Of a stretch of 64,000 bases of DNA, positions 39,893 through 50,124 are shown in pieces. The notes under the pieces were generated by a model that worked only from the letters and a program-made list of their open reading frames with translations, did no database searches and had not been told where the DNA came from. Source of the stretch: Streptomyces sp. NBC_01317 (GTDB lineage Bacteria > Actinomycetota > Actinomycetes > Streptomycetales > Streptomycetaceae); the NCBI RefSeq assembly GCF_035961655.1, contig NZ_CP108393.1, forward strand, positions 930,001-994,000. The letters are read 5' to 3'. The position numbers and the translations under genes were made by a program. Each line of letters opens with the position of its first letter. Position 1 is the stretch's first letter.

Positions 39893-42463
39893 TCAGTCCG
39901 AGCGTGCCGTCGGCGGGCGGCTCACCCCCGGGCCCGTGAACGTGTAGCTGTCCAGGTCCAGGATGGCCCCCGAGCCTCCGGTGAAGACCACATAGATGTC
40001 CCGAGGGGCGTCCACAGCTCCGGTGATCGGTGCGCTGACCTCGGTGTACGTCTCCCAGCCCCCCGTGTTCGGCACGGTCACCCGCGCGAGCACCGGGCCG
40101 GTGACGGAGTCGTACCGGAAGGTGGCGACGTTGCCCGCCTTGTCCGACGAGACGCGCGCCCGGACTCCGGTGATGCCCCTGAGGCTCACCGGGTGGTAGC
40201 GGACCCATTCGTTGTTCTGTACGTCTCCGAGGCGCTGGCCGCCCTCCGCCCCGGCGGCGGTGATGATCTGCGGTCCTGACAGCTGGGCGAAGTGCTCGGC
40301 CTGCCACCGCTTGGGCCACAGGGTCTGCTGGCGTTCCCCGGTCAGCGCGACCGTACCCGGGGCGCCCTGGTCGGTGTAGGTCGCGCGCACCACGTAGAAC
40401 TGGGTGGCGTCGAGCCCGGAGTGGATCGGGCCCGTGTTGAACGTCATCGAGCAGCCCGTGCCCTCCGCGACCTCGTGGGCGTGCTCCTGGTGGCCGAGCG
40501 CGACCCGGACGATCACCTTCGAGCAGTCGACGGTCCCGTCCTGCGGGTCCGTCGCGGAGGCCGTCACGGTGACGTTCTCGTTCCACTCGAAGGTGGCGCC
40601 GTCCGGTGGGGCGCCGATGGTGAGGGTGGGACGGTTGTTGCCGACCACCACCGGAATGGTCGTGGTGCCGCTGCGCCCGGTGCCGTCGCTGACGGTCAGC
40701 CTGGCCTGGAAACTGCCGTTGGCGGTGTACGTGAACGACGGGTTGGCCGCCGTGGAGTCGGTGCTGCCGTTGTTGGTGAAGTCCCAGGCGTAGGTGAGCG
40801 GATTGCCGTCCGGATCGCTGCTGCCCGCGCTGGAGAACGTCACGGCCAGCGGGGCGAGGCCGTTGTCCCTGTTCACGGACGCCTTGGCCAGGGGTGACCG
40901 GCCGCCCTGCACGTAATTGATCTTGTAGAGCCCCGCGTCCTCCGCGCCCGAGAAGTAGCCGCTGCCGTATTCGAGCAGGTAGAGCGAGCCGTCGGGGCCG
41001 AACTCGGAGTCGATGGGGTGGACGAACCGCATGCCGTCGAGGACCGGTTCGATGGCGGTGGGGGTGCCGGTGGAGGGGTTGCCGTTGTTGAACTGCACTT
41101 CCTTGATCCAGTTCCGGCAGTACTCGGAGATCAGCAGCTTGTTGTCGTAGTACTGGGGCCACTTGACGTCGGAGTTCAGGTTCGGGTCGTAGTGGTAGAC
41201 CTCGGTGTGGTTGGGCGAGCCGCAGCCTCCCGGGGTGTCGAGCTGGGGCCATTCCTTGCTGCCGCCGTGCTGCTCCCACACGAGCGAGGGCTTGGTCGCC
41301 GGAAGCTGCTGAAGGCCCGTGTTCCGGGGGGAGTTGTTGACGGGTCCCGCCGAACCGCCGCAGGGGAACCAGCCGCGCGGGGCGTTGGCGGCGAAGTCCC
41401 AGTCGTTGTAACTGACGTTGGGGCCGCCGCAGTACGGCCAGCCGTAGTTGCCGGGGCCGGTCGCGCGGTTGAACTCGTCGTACGCGGCGGGGCCCCGGTT
41501 GGGGATCGTCGCCCCGGCGTCGGGGCCGACCTCGCCCCAGTACAGGGTGTTGTTGGCCTTCTTGTCGACCCAGACGCGGTACGGGTTGCGCACGCCCATG
41601 ACGTAGACCTCGGGACGCGTACCGGCGGCTCCCTTCGCGAAGAGGTTGCCGTCGGGGACGGTGTACGTCCCGTTGTCCTCCGGATGGATCCGGTTGATCT
41701 TCCCGCGCAGGTCGTTGGTGTTGCCCGAGGTGCGCTGCGCGTCGTACTGGGGGTTGCGCGAGGTGCGTTCGTCGATGGGGGCCATGCCCGCCGCGTCGCC
41801 GCCGGAGTTGGTGTTGTCACCGACCGCGAAGTACAGGTTCCCCGCGGTGTCCCAGGACATGGATCCCGCGGAGTGGCAGCACAGCTCGCGCTCGGTCCGC
41901 CATTCGATGATCATGTCCTCGCTGGCCGGGGCGATCGTGTTGGTGGTGCTGTTGAAGGTGAAGCGGGAGATGCGGTTGACCAGCGGGGTGACCTTCGGGG
42001 AGTAGAACAGCATGACCCAGCCGGTGGTGGCGAATCTCGGGTGCAGGGTGATGCCGATGAGCCCGTCCTCGAACCGGGCGTCGAGCGGGAGGGTCAGCGC
42101 GACCGTGGTCGCCTTGGTGACCGGGTTGTAGACGCGGACCTGGCCACCGCCGTCGGTGGTGCCGCGGTTGATGTAGAGGACCTTGCCGTCCGGCAGGACG
42201 GCCAGCTCGATCGGCTCCCCCATCGGGAGTCCGCCGTCGAGCTTCACCTTCTCGAACCCACTGGCCGGCGGGGGCGCGGCGGCGGCCTTGGGTTCAACGG
42301 CCGCCTTGAGTACGGCAGCTGACTGGAGTGCGGGGGTCGCCTGGGGTGCGGCGGTCACTTGGGGTACGGCTGTCGCCTGGGGTACGGCTGTCGCCTGGGG
42401 CGCGAGCAGCAGGGCGGACACGGTCAGGAGCGCGGCGAGCAAGGAACGAGTGCGCGATAACAC
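39893..42463 (-). CDS. Secreted PQQ-dependent sugar dehydrogenase-like protein with PKD and CBM6 domains
   Basis: 856 residues from GTG 42463 (GGAGG upstream). Signal peptide 1-25, then a repeated PQATAVPQVTAAPQATP stretch. The soluble glucose dehydrogenase beta-propeller covers about 65-430 (DGLIGITLHPRF, MGVRNPYRVWVD, YGWPYCGG, GPDGSLYLLEYG). A PKD domain follows (PLAVTFSSAGSSDPDGNPLTYAWDF), then an Ig-like part, then a CBM6-type domain at about 715-850 (AEGGQRLGDVQNNEWVRYHPVSL). Such proteins oxidise or bind sugars outside the cell. It forms an operon with the ThuA gene 62 bp upstream, the usual genetic partner of this architecture. Confidence 0.9.
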   Translation of the reverse strand: MLSRTRSLLAALLTVSALLLAPQATAVPQATAVPQVTAAPQATPALQSAAVLKAAVEPKAAAAPPPASGFEKVKLDGGLPMGEPIELAVLPDGKVLYINRGTTDGGGQVRVYNPVTKATTVALTLPLDARFEDGLIGITLHPRFATTGWVMLFYSPKVTPLVNRISRFTFNSTTNTIAPASEDMIIEWRTERELCCHSAGSMSWDTAGNLYFAVGDNTNSGGDAAGMAPIDERTSRNPQYDAQRTSGNTNDLRGKINRIHPEDNGTYTVPDGNLFAKGAAGTRPEVYVMGVRNPYRVWVDKKANNTLYWGEVGPDAGATIPNRGPAAYDEFNRATGPGNYGWPYCGGPNVSYNDWDFAANAPRGWFPCGGSAGPVNNSPRNTGLQQLPATKPSLVWEQHGGSKEWPQLDTPGGCGSPNHTEVYHYDPNLNSDVKWPQYYDNKLLISEYCRNWIKEVQFNNGNPSTGTPTAIEPVLDGMRFVHPIDSEFGPDGSLYLLEYGSGYFSGAEDAGLYKINYVQGGRSPLAKASVNRDNGLAPLAVTFSSAGSSDPDGNPLTYAWDFTNNGSTDSTAANPSFTYTANGSFQARLTVSDGTGRSGTTTIPVVVGNNRPTLTIGAPPDGATFEWNENVTVTASATDPQDGTVDCSKVIVRVALGHQEHAHEVAEGTGCSMTFNTGPIHSGLDATQFYVVRATYTDQGAPGTVALTGERQQTLWPKRWQAEHFAQLSGPQIITAAGAEGGQRLGDVQNNEWVRYHPVSLRGITGVRARVSSDKAGNVATFRYDSVTGPVLARVTVPNTGGWETYTEVSAPITGAVDAPRDIYVVFTGGSGAILDLDSYTFTGPGVSRPPTARSD

Positions 42464-42525
42464 GGCACCTCCATGGGCCGATCGCGGGTGGGATGGTGCG
42501 GTTCCGGGCGGCGAACGCGCTCCGG

Positions 42526-44313
42526 TCAGCGTCCGAGCACGGCCAACTCCCAGAGGGAGTAGCCCCATTGGGTCGCCCGGGCGGTGCCCTGGACCCGTAC
42601 GTACCGGGCGGTGGCGCCTACAGGAATCGTGTCGAGCCCGCCGTCGCCCGCCGTGGTGGTGGAGACGGTGCGCCATGTCGTGTTGTCCGCCGAGATCTGG
42701 ACCGTGTACGCCCTGGCGTAGGCGGTCTCCCAGGTGAGCCGGACCTGGTCGACGGTACGGACGGACCCGAGGTCCACCGTGATCGACTGCGGGTCCGTGT
42801 AGGCGCTGCCCCAGCGGGTGGCGGGGTCGCCGTCCACGGCGTTGGCCCCCACATGTGCGCTGCCCGGCTCGACGCTGGTGACCGTGACCGGCCGGCCGCG
42901 CGCCAGGTCGGTGCTCTGGGCGCCGTCCTGCCTGATCCTGATGTCGCGGTAGTTGATGTCCATCCCGGCGCCGTCGTTCTGCACGCCGATGTACCCGGTC
43001 GCGATGTCCCGGGTGCTGGTGTAGTCGTTGATCTTCACGCCGTTGAGGTAGATCTCGACCCGCCGGTCGTGCACGGCGATCTCGTAACTGTTCCACGTCC
43101 CGGGCGGGTTGAGCGCGGCGGCGCGGGCCGCCGTGTCCGGGGCCTTGAGGCTGTAGACACTGCCGGTGGTACGGGAGGGGTCCGCGTCGGTCGCGTCGAT
43201 CTGGATCTCGTGGCCGAGGTCGACCGGCCGCCACGGATCGCCCTGCGGGTCGGGGAAGCCGATGAACACGCCGCCGTTGTCGTCACCCGGCATCATCCAG
43301 TCGACCTTGACCGAGTAGTCGCTGAACGGGGTGACGGGGTACCAGAGCAGCCCCATGCCGCCGACGGAGGTGAGGGTGCCGTCGGCGAGCGAGAATCCAC
43401 CGGGGCCTGCCTGGCGCCACCGGTCCAGGCTGCTCTGCGTCCCGTCGAAGAGCCGCGTGTACCCGTTCTCCGGGCGGCAGTCGGCGGGGGTCGCGCCGGC
43501 GGCGGTCCGGATGCCGCCGAGCAGCATGGTGGTGAAGGCGGGGTCGCCGTACGACTCCTCGGTATGGCCGAGACCCGTGTACCAGGACCGGCCGCCCCGG
43601 TAGTTCTGGCACCAAGTGATCGGATGATCTCCCATGCTGCCGCCCGTGTACGAGGTCTCGTCCAGGCTCGCGAGCACCTTCACGGCGGAGCGGGGATTCG
43701 CGCGGTAGTTGTACCACTCGTCGGTCCGCGTCCAGCGCTGCGGCAGGTGGGCGGTGGAGGGCGAGGAGCGGTCCTCGACCTTGACCGCCGCCTGCTGGGT
43801 CGCCGGGTGGGAGGCGAAGTAGGCGCCCACCAGGCCGCCGTACCAGGGCCAGTCGTATTCGGTGTCGGCGGCGGCGTGCACGCCGACATAGCCGCCGCCG
43901 GAGGCGATGTACGACTCGAACGCCGTCTGCTGGGCGGCGTTCAGTACGTCTCCGGTGGTCGACAGCCACACAACGGCCTGGTAGCGGGCCAGGTTGGCGG
44001 TGGTGAACGCGGCGGCGTCCTCGGTGGCGGTGACGGAGAACCCGTTGGCCGTACCGAGCTGCCGTACGGCGGCGATGCCAGCCGCGATGGCAGAGTGCCG
44101 GAAGCCGGCGGTCTTGGAGAAGACAAGGACGCTGGTCAGCGGGGCGGCGGGCGCGGCGGAAGTGACAGGGGCGCCACGGGAGACCGACGCGGGGAGGGCG
44201 GCGGAGGACGGGGTGGTCCGGGTCGCCAGGGACGCCTGGGCCGCCTGGGGTAGGACGGCGACGGCCAGGACAAGCGGAAGAAGCACGGTCACGACGCGGG
44301 ACAGAAGGCGCAC
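42526..44313 (-). CDS. Secreted ThuA - DUF1080 - F5/8C multidomain protein
   Basis: 595 residues from GTG 44313 (GAGAGGA upstream). Signal peptide 1-28. ThuA domain about 60-265 ([58 protein letters not shown]). DUF1080/3-keto-disaccharide hydrolase domain about 285-460 ([38 protein letters not shown]). F5/8 type C domain about 470-595 ([20 protein letters not shown]). ThuA proteins act in trehalose/3-keto-sugar use; DUF1080 members cleave 3-keto-glycosides. With the PQQ protein downstream this suggests extracellular oxidation and cleavage of a disaccharide or glycoside. Confidence 0.9.
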   Translation of the reverse strand: MRLLSRVVTVLLPLVLAVAVLPQAAQASLATRTTPSSAALPASVSRGAPVTSAAPAAPLTSVLVFSKTAGFRHSAIAAGIAAVRQLGTANGFSVTATEDAAAFTTANLARYQAVVWLSTTGDVLNAAQQTAFESYIASGGGYVGVHAAADTEYDWPWYGGLVGAYFASHPATQQAAVKVEDRSSPSTAHLPQRWTRTDEWYNYRANPRSAVKVLASLDETSYTGGSMGDHPITWCQNYRGGRSWYTGLGHTEESYGDPAFTTMLLGGIRTAAGATPADCRPENGYTRLFDGTQSSLDRWRQAGPGGFSLADGTLTSVGGMGLLWYPVTPFSDYSVKVDWMMPGDDNGGVFIGFPDPQGDPWRPVDLGHEIQIDATDADPSRTTGSVYSLKAPDTAARAAALNPPGTWNSYEIAVHDRRVEIYLNGVKINDYTSTRDIATGYIGVQNDGAGMDINYRDIRIRQDGAQSTDLARGRPVTVTSVEPGSAHVGANAVDGDPATRWGSAYTDPQSITVDLGSVRTVDQVRLTWETAYARAYTVQISADNTTWRTVSTTTAGDGGLDTIPVGATARYVRVQGTARATQWGYSLWELAVLGR

Positions 44314-44422
44314 AGTTCAGTCCTCTCTCGGTGCGCCCTGGGGCGCCGGCGGAGGTACGAGTACGTGGCCTCACGAGTGAACATCGGAGGTTTGGGAGGG
44401 TCAAGGGGCGGCGTCGAACTAT

Positions 44423-44437
44423 CGCAACTTTGTTGCG
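44423..44437. promoter_or_regulatory. CGCAAC-TTT-GTTGCG palindrome upstream of the ThuA operon
   Basis: A perfect 6-bp inverted repeat with a 3-base centre, 110 bp upstream of the GTG at 44313. Short symmetric sites of this kind are bound by LacI- or ROK-type sugar regulators; none is encoded nearby. Operator function is inferred from position and symmetry. Confidence 0.5.
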
Positions 44438-44489
44438 TCCATGCCAAGATCGGAAGACGACCACGTCACGGCGACACGCGCGTCGATGC

Positions 44490-44795
44490 TCACCCGGCCG
44501 GATCCGCGCCGCTGTTGTCGTCCGTGGCCGGCGGCCGCGGGAAGCGGACCGGGGCCTGGAAGCGGGCGCGGCGGGCGGCGCGGCGGAACGTGGTCAGGAC
44601 CGCCAGGCCCGCCAGGGTGACGCACAGGAAGTTGGTCACCGCGCGCCCCGTGTCCCAGCCCAGGGACGTGGCGAGGTCGAAGGCGAGGTAGCGGTGCCAC
44701 TGCTCGGTGAAGGGCAGGCCGGGCAGGTACGCGAGAGAGCTGTCCGGGTCGAGGGAGAAGGGCCAGAAGGAGAGGTTGAGGAGGAACTGCGCCGC
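44490..44795 (-). pseudogene. C-terminal remnant of an ECF transporter S component
   Basis: The minus-strand frame from about 44795 to its stop at 44490 encodes [23 protein letters not shown], then [20 protein letters not shown] and [22 protein letters not shown]. This is the C-terminal third of an energy-coupling-factor transporter S component (last two membrane spans and tail), of a type linked to corrinoids in actinomycetes. Homology stops abruptly at about 44795, where a head-to-head BtuF-like remnant begins. The 5' part and promoter are missing. Confidence 0.65.
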
Positions 44796-45251
44796 CGTCC
44801 GGAGCGCGTGTCCCGGCTGACGGCCGGCCGCGCCCGTCCCCGGGTGGTGGCGACCGAGTGGCTCGGCCCGCTGTGGCCCGCCGGGCACTGGGTCCCCGAA
44901 CAGATCGCCGTCGCCGGAGGTGAGGCACTTCTCGCCGCGCCGGGCGAGCACACGGAACCGATGACGTGGGACGCCGTACGCGCGGCGCGCCCCGACGTCG
45001 TCCTGGTCCTGCCGTGCGGGTTTCCGCCCGAACGCGCCCTGCGCGAGGCGGAGTTGCTGACCGCGCTGCCCGGCTGGGCGGACCTGCCCGCCGTGCGGGC
45101 GGACCGGGTGTGGGTCCTGGACGGACCCGCGTACTTCAACCGGCCCGGTCCGCGAGTGGTACGGGGTGCGGAAGTCCTGGCCCATGTCCTGCACGGAGTA
45201 CAGGCCGGCGAGGCGGTGACGGAGGCCGAGGCCCGGCCGCTGCCTGGCTAG
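44790..45251 (+). pseudogene. C-terminal remnant of a BtuF-like cobalamin/iron-complex binding protein
   Basis: The plus-strand frame ending at 45251 encodes [58 protein letters not shown] and [25 protein letters not shown]. This is the C-terminal half of a helical-backbone metal-receptor binding protein (BtuF/cobalamin-binding). The upstream part of the frame is unrelated (antisense to the ECF remnant), so the N-terminal half was deleted. It has no start or signal peptide. Confidence 0.65.
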
Positions 45252-46654
45252 GGGGTGGCTCCGCCGGTGAGCGCGGTCTGGTTGGCCGCCACCGCGCGTT
45301 CCAGCAGCAGGGGGTCCGCCAGGGTGAGGGGGTGGCGGAGCATGAAGGAGACGTTGTTGAACGCCTTGGCGATGCTGCCGTCGACCACCGTGGCGCCGAT
45401 CACCTGCTGGAGGGCCCAGCGCTGTTGCCGTACCTCCTCCGGGACCTCGACGCCGTTCTCCGTGTCAAGACGTACCGCGTCACCTCCGGCGGACACGGCC
45501 CACGCGGCGTCCACGACCACTTCCTGCAATTGGAAGAACTCCCCTGCCTGCCGGTCGAGTTGAGGGTCGCCCTGGAGGAATTCGGACAGGCAGGAGGCGT
45601 GAAGGGCGGCGGAGGACATGCCCTGCCCGTAGACGGGGTTGAAGGACGCGACAGCGTCGCCCACGCTCACCAAGCGGGCCGGGAAGCGGCCCAGACCCGT
45701 GAAACCGCGCCGCCGGCTGTCGGCCTGACGGTACGTCACCACCTCGCGCGCCGAAGCACCGCGCGCGGCCTCCCGGTAGATCGGGGGCAGTTCCTCGCAC
45801 ACCGCGCGGAAGTCCTCGACCGAAGCGCCCGGCCGGTCCTCCCCGAAGCCGACCAGCAGGGCCAGCCACTTGTCGTCCTCGATGGCGTTCACGGCGGCCA
45901 CGCCTGTCCCGCCGGCCGGGTACGGCGGTGAGTACACCACCAACGAGCAGGCCACCGGCAGGTCTTCGGCCTGCGTGGAGCGCTCGAAGAGCGCGGAGGC
46001 GTAGTTGATCCCGGAGGGCAGCCGCTCCAGGCGCGGCTTGTCGTAACCGTCGCTGTGGACCCACTCCGACAACCTGCTGGAACGGCCCATCGCGTCCACG
46101 ACGAAGTCCGTCTCCAGTACCTCTTCCCCGTGGCCCGTGGTGTGGCGGACGGCGCTGACGGCGTCGTTCCGGTACAACAGGCCGGTCGCCCGGCTCCGTA
46201 CGGTCGAGACGTTGGAAAGCGCCAGGACCCTGGCGCGCAAGCGGGATTCGAGGAAGGGACGGCTCGCCCCGAGCAGCGCGTGCGCCCCGCCCGGGGCCTG
46301 CGGATGACCGTCGAAGCAGGTGAGGGCCTGTTCCGGGGAGGCGAGGACCGCGCCCAGGTCCTGTGCCTCCTGGGTGAATCCGGGGAGCCACCGCTCGATC
46401 CACAGCCGCCCGGCCGGCAGCAGCGAGTGCACCTGCTGGTCCTGGGGCACCCCCGCACGCGACCGGCCCTCCGTGCCGACCTCGTCCCGTTCGACGATGA
46501 CAACCCGGCGCGCGTGATCGGCGAGCACCCGGGCCGCCAGCAGCCCCGCGATGCTGCCGCCGAGCACACAGGCCGTGTCGAGGGTCGGACGCGTGGCCGT
46601 GGAAGGCCCCGCGTCGACCAGTCGCTCGAACACGGATATGGGCGATTCGGTCAT
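45248..46654 (-). CDS. FAD-dependent monooxygenase (halogenase/hydroxylase-like)
   Basis: 468 residues from ATG 46654. FAD-binding GxGxxG variant [19 protein letters not shown] near residue 29, then [10 protein letters not shown], the mid-domain [15 protein letters not shown] and the second FAD motif [22 protein letters not shown] near 340. It is of the group A flavoprotein monooxygenase fold; similar actinomycete proteins are annotated simply as FAD-dependent oxidoreductases. The substrate is unknown. It is divergent from the NAGPA gene and its stop overlaps that of the BtuF remnant by 4 bp. Confidence 0.87.
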   Translation of the reverse strand: MTESPISVFERLVDAGPSTATRPTLDTACVLGGSIAGLLAARVLADHARRVVIVERDEVGTEGRSRAGVPQDQQVHSLLPAGRLWIERWLPGFTQEAQDLGAVLASPEQALTCFDGHPQAPGGAHALLGASRPFLESRLRARVLALSNVSTVRSRATGLLYRNDAVSAVRHTTGHGEEVLETDFVVDAMGRSSRLSEWVHSDGYDKPRLERLPSGINYASALFERSTQAEDLPVACSLVVYSPPYPAGGTGVAAVNAIEDDKWLALLVGFGEDRPGASVEDFRAVCEELPPIYREAARGASAREVVTYRQADSRRRGFTGLGRFPARLVSVGDAVASFNPVYGQGMSSAALHASCLSEFLQGDPQLDRQAGEFFQLQEVVVDAAWAVSAGGDAVRLDTENGVEVPEEVRQQRWALQQVIGATVVDGSIAKAFNNVSFMLRHPLTLADPLLLERAVAANQTALTGGATP

Positions 46655-46921
46655 CAACGACTCTTTCCCTGGGCCCGGTTGCCAAGACGGATCGGGTCCG
46701 TCCTCCGACGCTCGTGGAGCGTAGCCACGCGATGGTGGTGAAACCAAAGCTCCGGGACGGCCCGGCGTGGCGCCTTCACCCCGGCTTCCGCACCGGGCCC
46801 CCGGCTGTTGTCGCCCCGGCCTCCGTACACGGCTGGAATGACGTCGCCCCCTCCCGGCCGGCGTGCGCGGACACGCCCTGGGGCCGGGCCGTGTCGAGCA
46901 CCAACCTGAGGGAACCACACC

Positions 46922-48589
46922 ATGTACGAGTACGACGGACAAGACCCGCACGGGCCACACGCGCCCCGGCGCACCCTGCGCGGACGCCTCACCCTGGCCG
47001 TCGCCTTCGGGCTCGCGGCCGCCGTCACCCTCGCCGTCCCGGGAGTGGCACAGGCCGACGCCCCGGTGGCGTTCACGGGGGCGGTCGGTCCCATCTCCGC
47101 GTCCTCGCAGGTGCGGTGGACCACCGAGACCGTCGCGCCCGGAGTACAGGTGCGTACGGGCGTCCTGCGGAACGCCGGCGTCACGCCGGTCTGGACGGTC
47201 ACCGTCCAGGCCCCGGCCGTCAACCGGCTGACAGGCGCGGCGACTTGGGCCCCGCTGGGCGACCGCGCGTGGGCCGGCGCCACCCAGAGGCAACTGAGCG
47301 CGGCCGGGTTCGAGCCGCGCGTGGAGAAGGTCGTCTGGGACAGGTACGCGGACACACCGCGCGGCACCATGGGGTGGCAGGTACGGGTGGGCTCGTACGG
47401 CACCCAGGCCGCGGCCCAGACCGCCGGCCAGGCGGTCACGGCGACCGGCCTGCGTACGGCGGTGGAGTGGACCGGGTACGACGGTCGGCAGCTCGCCGAC
47501 CGGGAGAGCATCCACGTCGCGGTCATCGACCCGGACCGGTTCCGCGGCACGGTCGCGGGGACCCACGACGGCAATGTCGCGGACCGCGAGACGACGTCGT
47601 CCGTCGCCGTACGGAACGGTTCCCTGCTCGCCGTCAACGGCGGCTTCTTCATCACCGCCGACGCGGACGGCGTGCAGGGCACGGTGGCCGGGATCGCCGC
47701 CTACGACGGCGAGTTGGAGTCCATGGCGGTGGGTTCCCGCGCCGCGCTCATCCTCGCGGACGGAGGCCGCCGCCCCCGGATCGCCGACCTGTCCACGACG
47801 GTCACCGCCCGGGCGGGGTCGTCCGCGTACGCCGTGCAGGGCATCAACCGGCTCCCCGGAAAGGTGCGCAACTGCGGCCGCCCCGGCGCCGTTCCCACCG
47901 CACTCCCCCGGCACGACACCACCTGTTCACTGCCCGACGACCTGGTGAAGTTCACCCCGGGGTTCCGCGCGGCCCTGCCCGAGGGCGCCGGTACCCAGGT
48001 CGTGCTCGACGCCGGGGACCGCGTGGTCTCGGCCGGTCCGCGCGGCGGTACGGTCCCGGCGGGCGGCTCCGTACTCCAGGGGATCGGGGGCGCGGCCGAC
48101 TGGCTGAGCGCCCACAGCCGCGCGGGCGAGCAGATCTCCGTACGGGAGGACATCCGCGACACATCCGGGCGGCGGATCGAACTCGGCGCGCACGACAGCG
48201 TCGTCAGCGCCGCGCCGACCCTGGTGAGGAACGGCCGGATCGCCGTCGACGCCGCCACCGAGGGCACGCTCGACCCGCTGGACCTCTCCTTCGGATTCGC
48301 GTGGTCGAACGTACGGCAGCCCCGCACCCTGGCCGGTGTCGACGCGCACGGGCGGCTGCTCCTGGTCACCGTCGACGGACGCCAGCCGGGCGTCAGCGAG
48401 GGGTTCACCCTGGCGGAGGCGGCGGAGTTCATGCGCTCCCTCGGGGCGGAGCAGGCCCTCAACCTGGACGGCGGCGGTTCGAGCGCGATGGTGGTCGGCG
48501 GCAAGGTCGTCAACATCACCTCGGACGCGACCGGCGAGCGCGCGGTGGGCGACACGATCCAGGTCGTCCCGGCGGCCCCCCGCCGCTGA
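46922..48589 (+). CDS. Secreted phosphodiester glycosidase (NAGPA) with SPOR-like region
   Basis: 555 residues from ATG 46922 (AGGGAAC upstream). A long signal peptide (1-46, cleaved near AQADA). Residues 130-195 look like a SPOR repeat (GWQVRVGSYGTQAAAQTAGQAV). The NAGPA domain covers about 260-550, with LLAVNGGFFITAD, GVDAHGRLLLVTVDGRQPGVSEGFTLAEAAEFM and ALNLDGGGSSAMVV. In animals this domain uncovers mannose-6-phosphate; in bacteria such exported proteins are thought to cleave glycosyl phosphodiesters of the wall. It is monocistronic. Confidence 0.88.
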   Translation: MYEYDGQDPHGPHAPRRTLRGRLTLAVAFGLAAAVTLAVPGVAQADAPVAFTGAVGPISASSQVRWTTETVAPGVQVRTGVLRNAGVTPVWTVTVQAPAVNRLTGAATWAPLGDRAWAGATQRQLSAAGFEPRVEKVVWDRYADTPRGTMGWQVRVGSYGTQAAAQTAGQAVTATGLRTAVEWTGYDGRQLADRESIHVAVIDPDRFRGTVAGTHDGNVADRETTSSVAVRNGSLLAVNGGFFITADADGVQGTVAGIAAYDGELESMAVGSRAALILADGGRRPRIADLSTTVTARAGSSAYAVQGINRLPGKVRNCGRPGAVPTALPRHDTTCSLPDDLVKFTPGFRAALPEGAGTQVVLDAGDRVVSAGPRGGTVPAGGSVLQGIGGAADWLSAHSRAGEQISVREDIRDTSGRRIELGAHDSVVSAAPTLVRNGRIAVDAATEGTLDPLDLSFGFAWSNVRQPRTLAGVDAHGRLLLVTVDGRQPGVSEGFTLAEAAEFMRSLGAEQALNLDGGGSSAMVVGGKVVNITSDATGERAVGDTIQVVPAAPRR

Positions 48590-48693
48590 GGGACGGGGCC
48601 GCTGAGGGACGGGAGGGGCCGGCCGGCCGAAGTCACTTCCCCGGCCGCTCCCGGCCTCCCGGCCCCCGGCCCTCCCGGCCTCTCCCGCCGTCC

Positions 48694-49452
48694 TCAGCCG
48701 ACGAGTTGCTGACCGCCGTCGATGTCGTACGTCCCGCCGGTCAGCGCCGTGTTCGCCATGAGGTGCACGGCGAGCGCCGCTACGTCGTCCGCCCCCACCA
48801 CACGCCCGATCGGCAGTGTGGTCCGCAGCTCCTCGCGCCGGGCGTCCAGTCCGTCGCCGAGGAGCTGCGCGGACAACGGTGTGTCGACGAAGCCGGCCGC
48901 GATCAAGTTGACGCGGACCGGGGCGAGTTCGAGCGCGAGACTGGCCGTGAGCACCGGCATCGCGATGGTGACCGTCGGCAGGATCCCCAGGTCACGCTTG
49001 ATCCGCCGGCCGCCGGTGCCGCCCATGAACAGGAGCGTGCCGCCGGGGCGCACCGTGTCCACGGCGTGGCGCGCGACCTCCAGCGGCAGCACCATGTGGT
49101 CGGTCATCGCCCGGCGCGCCTGGTCCGCGTCCATGTCGAGGAGCGGCCCGTAGGAGGGCCGGCCCGCCGTGACCAGCACATGGTCGACCTGTTTCGGCAG
49201 CTCCTCGAAGAACCGCGCCAGCTTCGCCGGGTCGTTCGCGTCGAAGGCGGTACTGCTGAGCGCTTCGACATCCGCCGCCGCGCTCCGCAGCCGCTCCGGA
49301 TCCCGGCCGGTCAGGATCACGTCGGCGCCCTCGGTCCGCGCGTGCCTGGCCGTGGCGAGCCCGATGCCGGCGCTCCCGCCGATGATCACCACGGTCTGCC
49401 CGAGCAGGGCGGGGTCACGGTGGCCGACAGAGACAGTTGTCGCGGTGCCCAT
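48694..49452 (-). CDS. SDR family protein lacking the YxxxK active site
   Basis: 252 residues from ATG 49452. The cofactor motif VIIGGSAGIGLATAR and the C-terminal ALTGGTYDIDGGQQLV are typical SDR. But the region before SLALELAPVRVN, where Tyr-xxx-Lys should be, reads LPTVTIAMPVLTA and has neither residue; the usual catalytic Ser is in GGTGGRR instead. I recall a Streptomyces SDR subgroup with this same substitution, so it is likely a family trait and not local decay. Activity is uncertain. A low-complexity GC block (48590-48690) follows. Confidence 0.83.
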   Translation of the reverse strand: MGTATTVSVGHRDPALLGQTVVIIGGSAGIGLATARHARTEGADVILTGRDPERLRSAAADVEALSSTAFDANDPAKLARFFEELPKQVDHVLVTAGRPSYGPLLDMDADQARRAMTDHMVLPLEVARHAVDTVRPGGTLLFMGGTGGRRIKRDLGILPTVTIAMPVLTASLALELAPVRVNLIAAGFVDTPLSAQLLGDGLDARREELRTTLPIGRVVGADDVAALAVHLMANTALTGGTYDIDGGQQLVG

Positions 49453-49654
49453 GGTGCCTCCACTGTCGTGTGTGTCTTCACAGGTTTCGACGGGCCACCC
49501 TCATGCCCCGACGGTCGCGTACCGCTCCTACGGTCGCTCCTTTCGCGGTACGTCGCACCTTCGCGACGCCCGGGCGGTTGATCAACAAGCCGCCGCGCCC
49601 GGCCGTCGATAAAATGAGGGTCACCAGCCCCTCGGCGGGAAGGGTGGCCAGGCC

Positions 49655-50032
49655 ATGGGCGGACGGTTCAGCTACCGGAGGATCTACGAGGACACGCCGC
49701 CGTCACAGGACGGCAGACGGGTGCTCGTGGACCGGTTGTGGCCCCGTGGAATGAGCAAGGAACGCGCTCACCTGGACGAATGGCTCCGCGATGTGGCGCC
49801 GTCGGACGACCTGCGCCGCTGGTACCACCACGATCCCCAGCTGTTCGCCGACTTCCGTGACCGCTACATCGCCGAGCTGGAGGACGCCGGGCACCGGCCG
49901 GCCGTGGAACATCTGCGGAGCCTCGCGGCCCGCGACAAGGTCACTCTCCTCACCGCCACGAAGGACCTCGATCACAGCGAGGCCGCGGTGCTCGCGCACT
50001 GGCTGGACAGTGTCGGCACCACGAGCGGTTAG
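49655..50032 (+). CDS. DUF488 domain-containing protein
   Basis: 125 residues from ATG 49655. The whole protein is a DUF488 domain: RRVLVDRLWPRGMSKERAHLDEW, then LRRWYHHDPQLFADFRDRYIAEL and VTLLTATKDLDHSEAAVLAHWL. The family is small and widespread, with the conserved D-R-L-W-P-R-G motif. Its activity is not established. It stands alone between the SDR and SRPBCC-like genes. Confidence 0.9.
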   Translation: MGGRFSYRRIYEDTPPSQDGRRVLVDRLWPRGMSKERAHLDEWLRDVAPSDDLRRWYHHDPQLFADFRDRYIAELEDAGHRPAVEHLRSLAARDKVTLLTATKDLDHSEAAVLAHWLDSVGTTSG

Positions 50033-50124
50033 CCCGGTGGGATCCGTAGCGTCGGCAGGCGTGTCCATGCCCCGCGCGACGAGGTGCGGACGCGTCCCTG
50101 GGGGGAGCTACCCCGAGTGTCTGA

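Noticed and set aside
42464..43234. In-frame upstream extension of the PQQ protein to 1113 codons
   Set aside because: It would overlap the ThuA gene, and the ribosome site and signal peptide both mark GTG 42463 as the start.
48590..48690. GC-rich repeats after the NAGPA gene
   Set aside because: Low-complexity G/C runs with many weak hairpins; no clear unit repeat or function.
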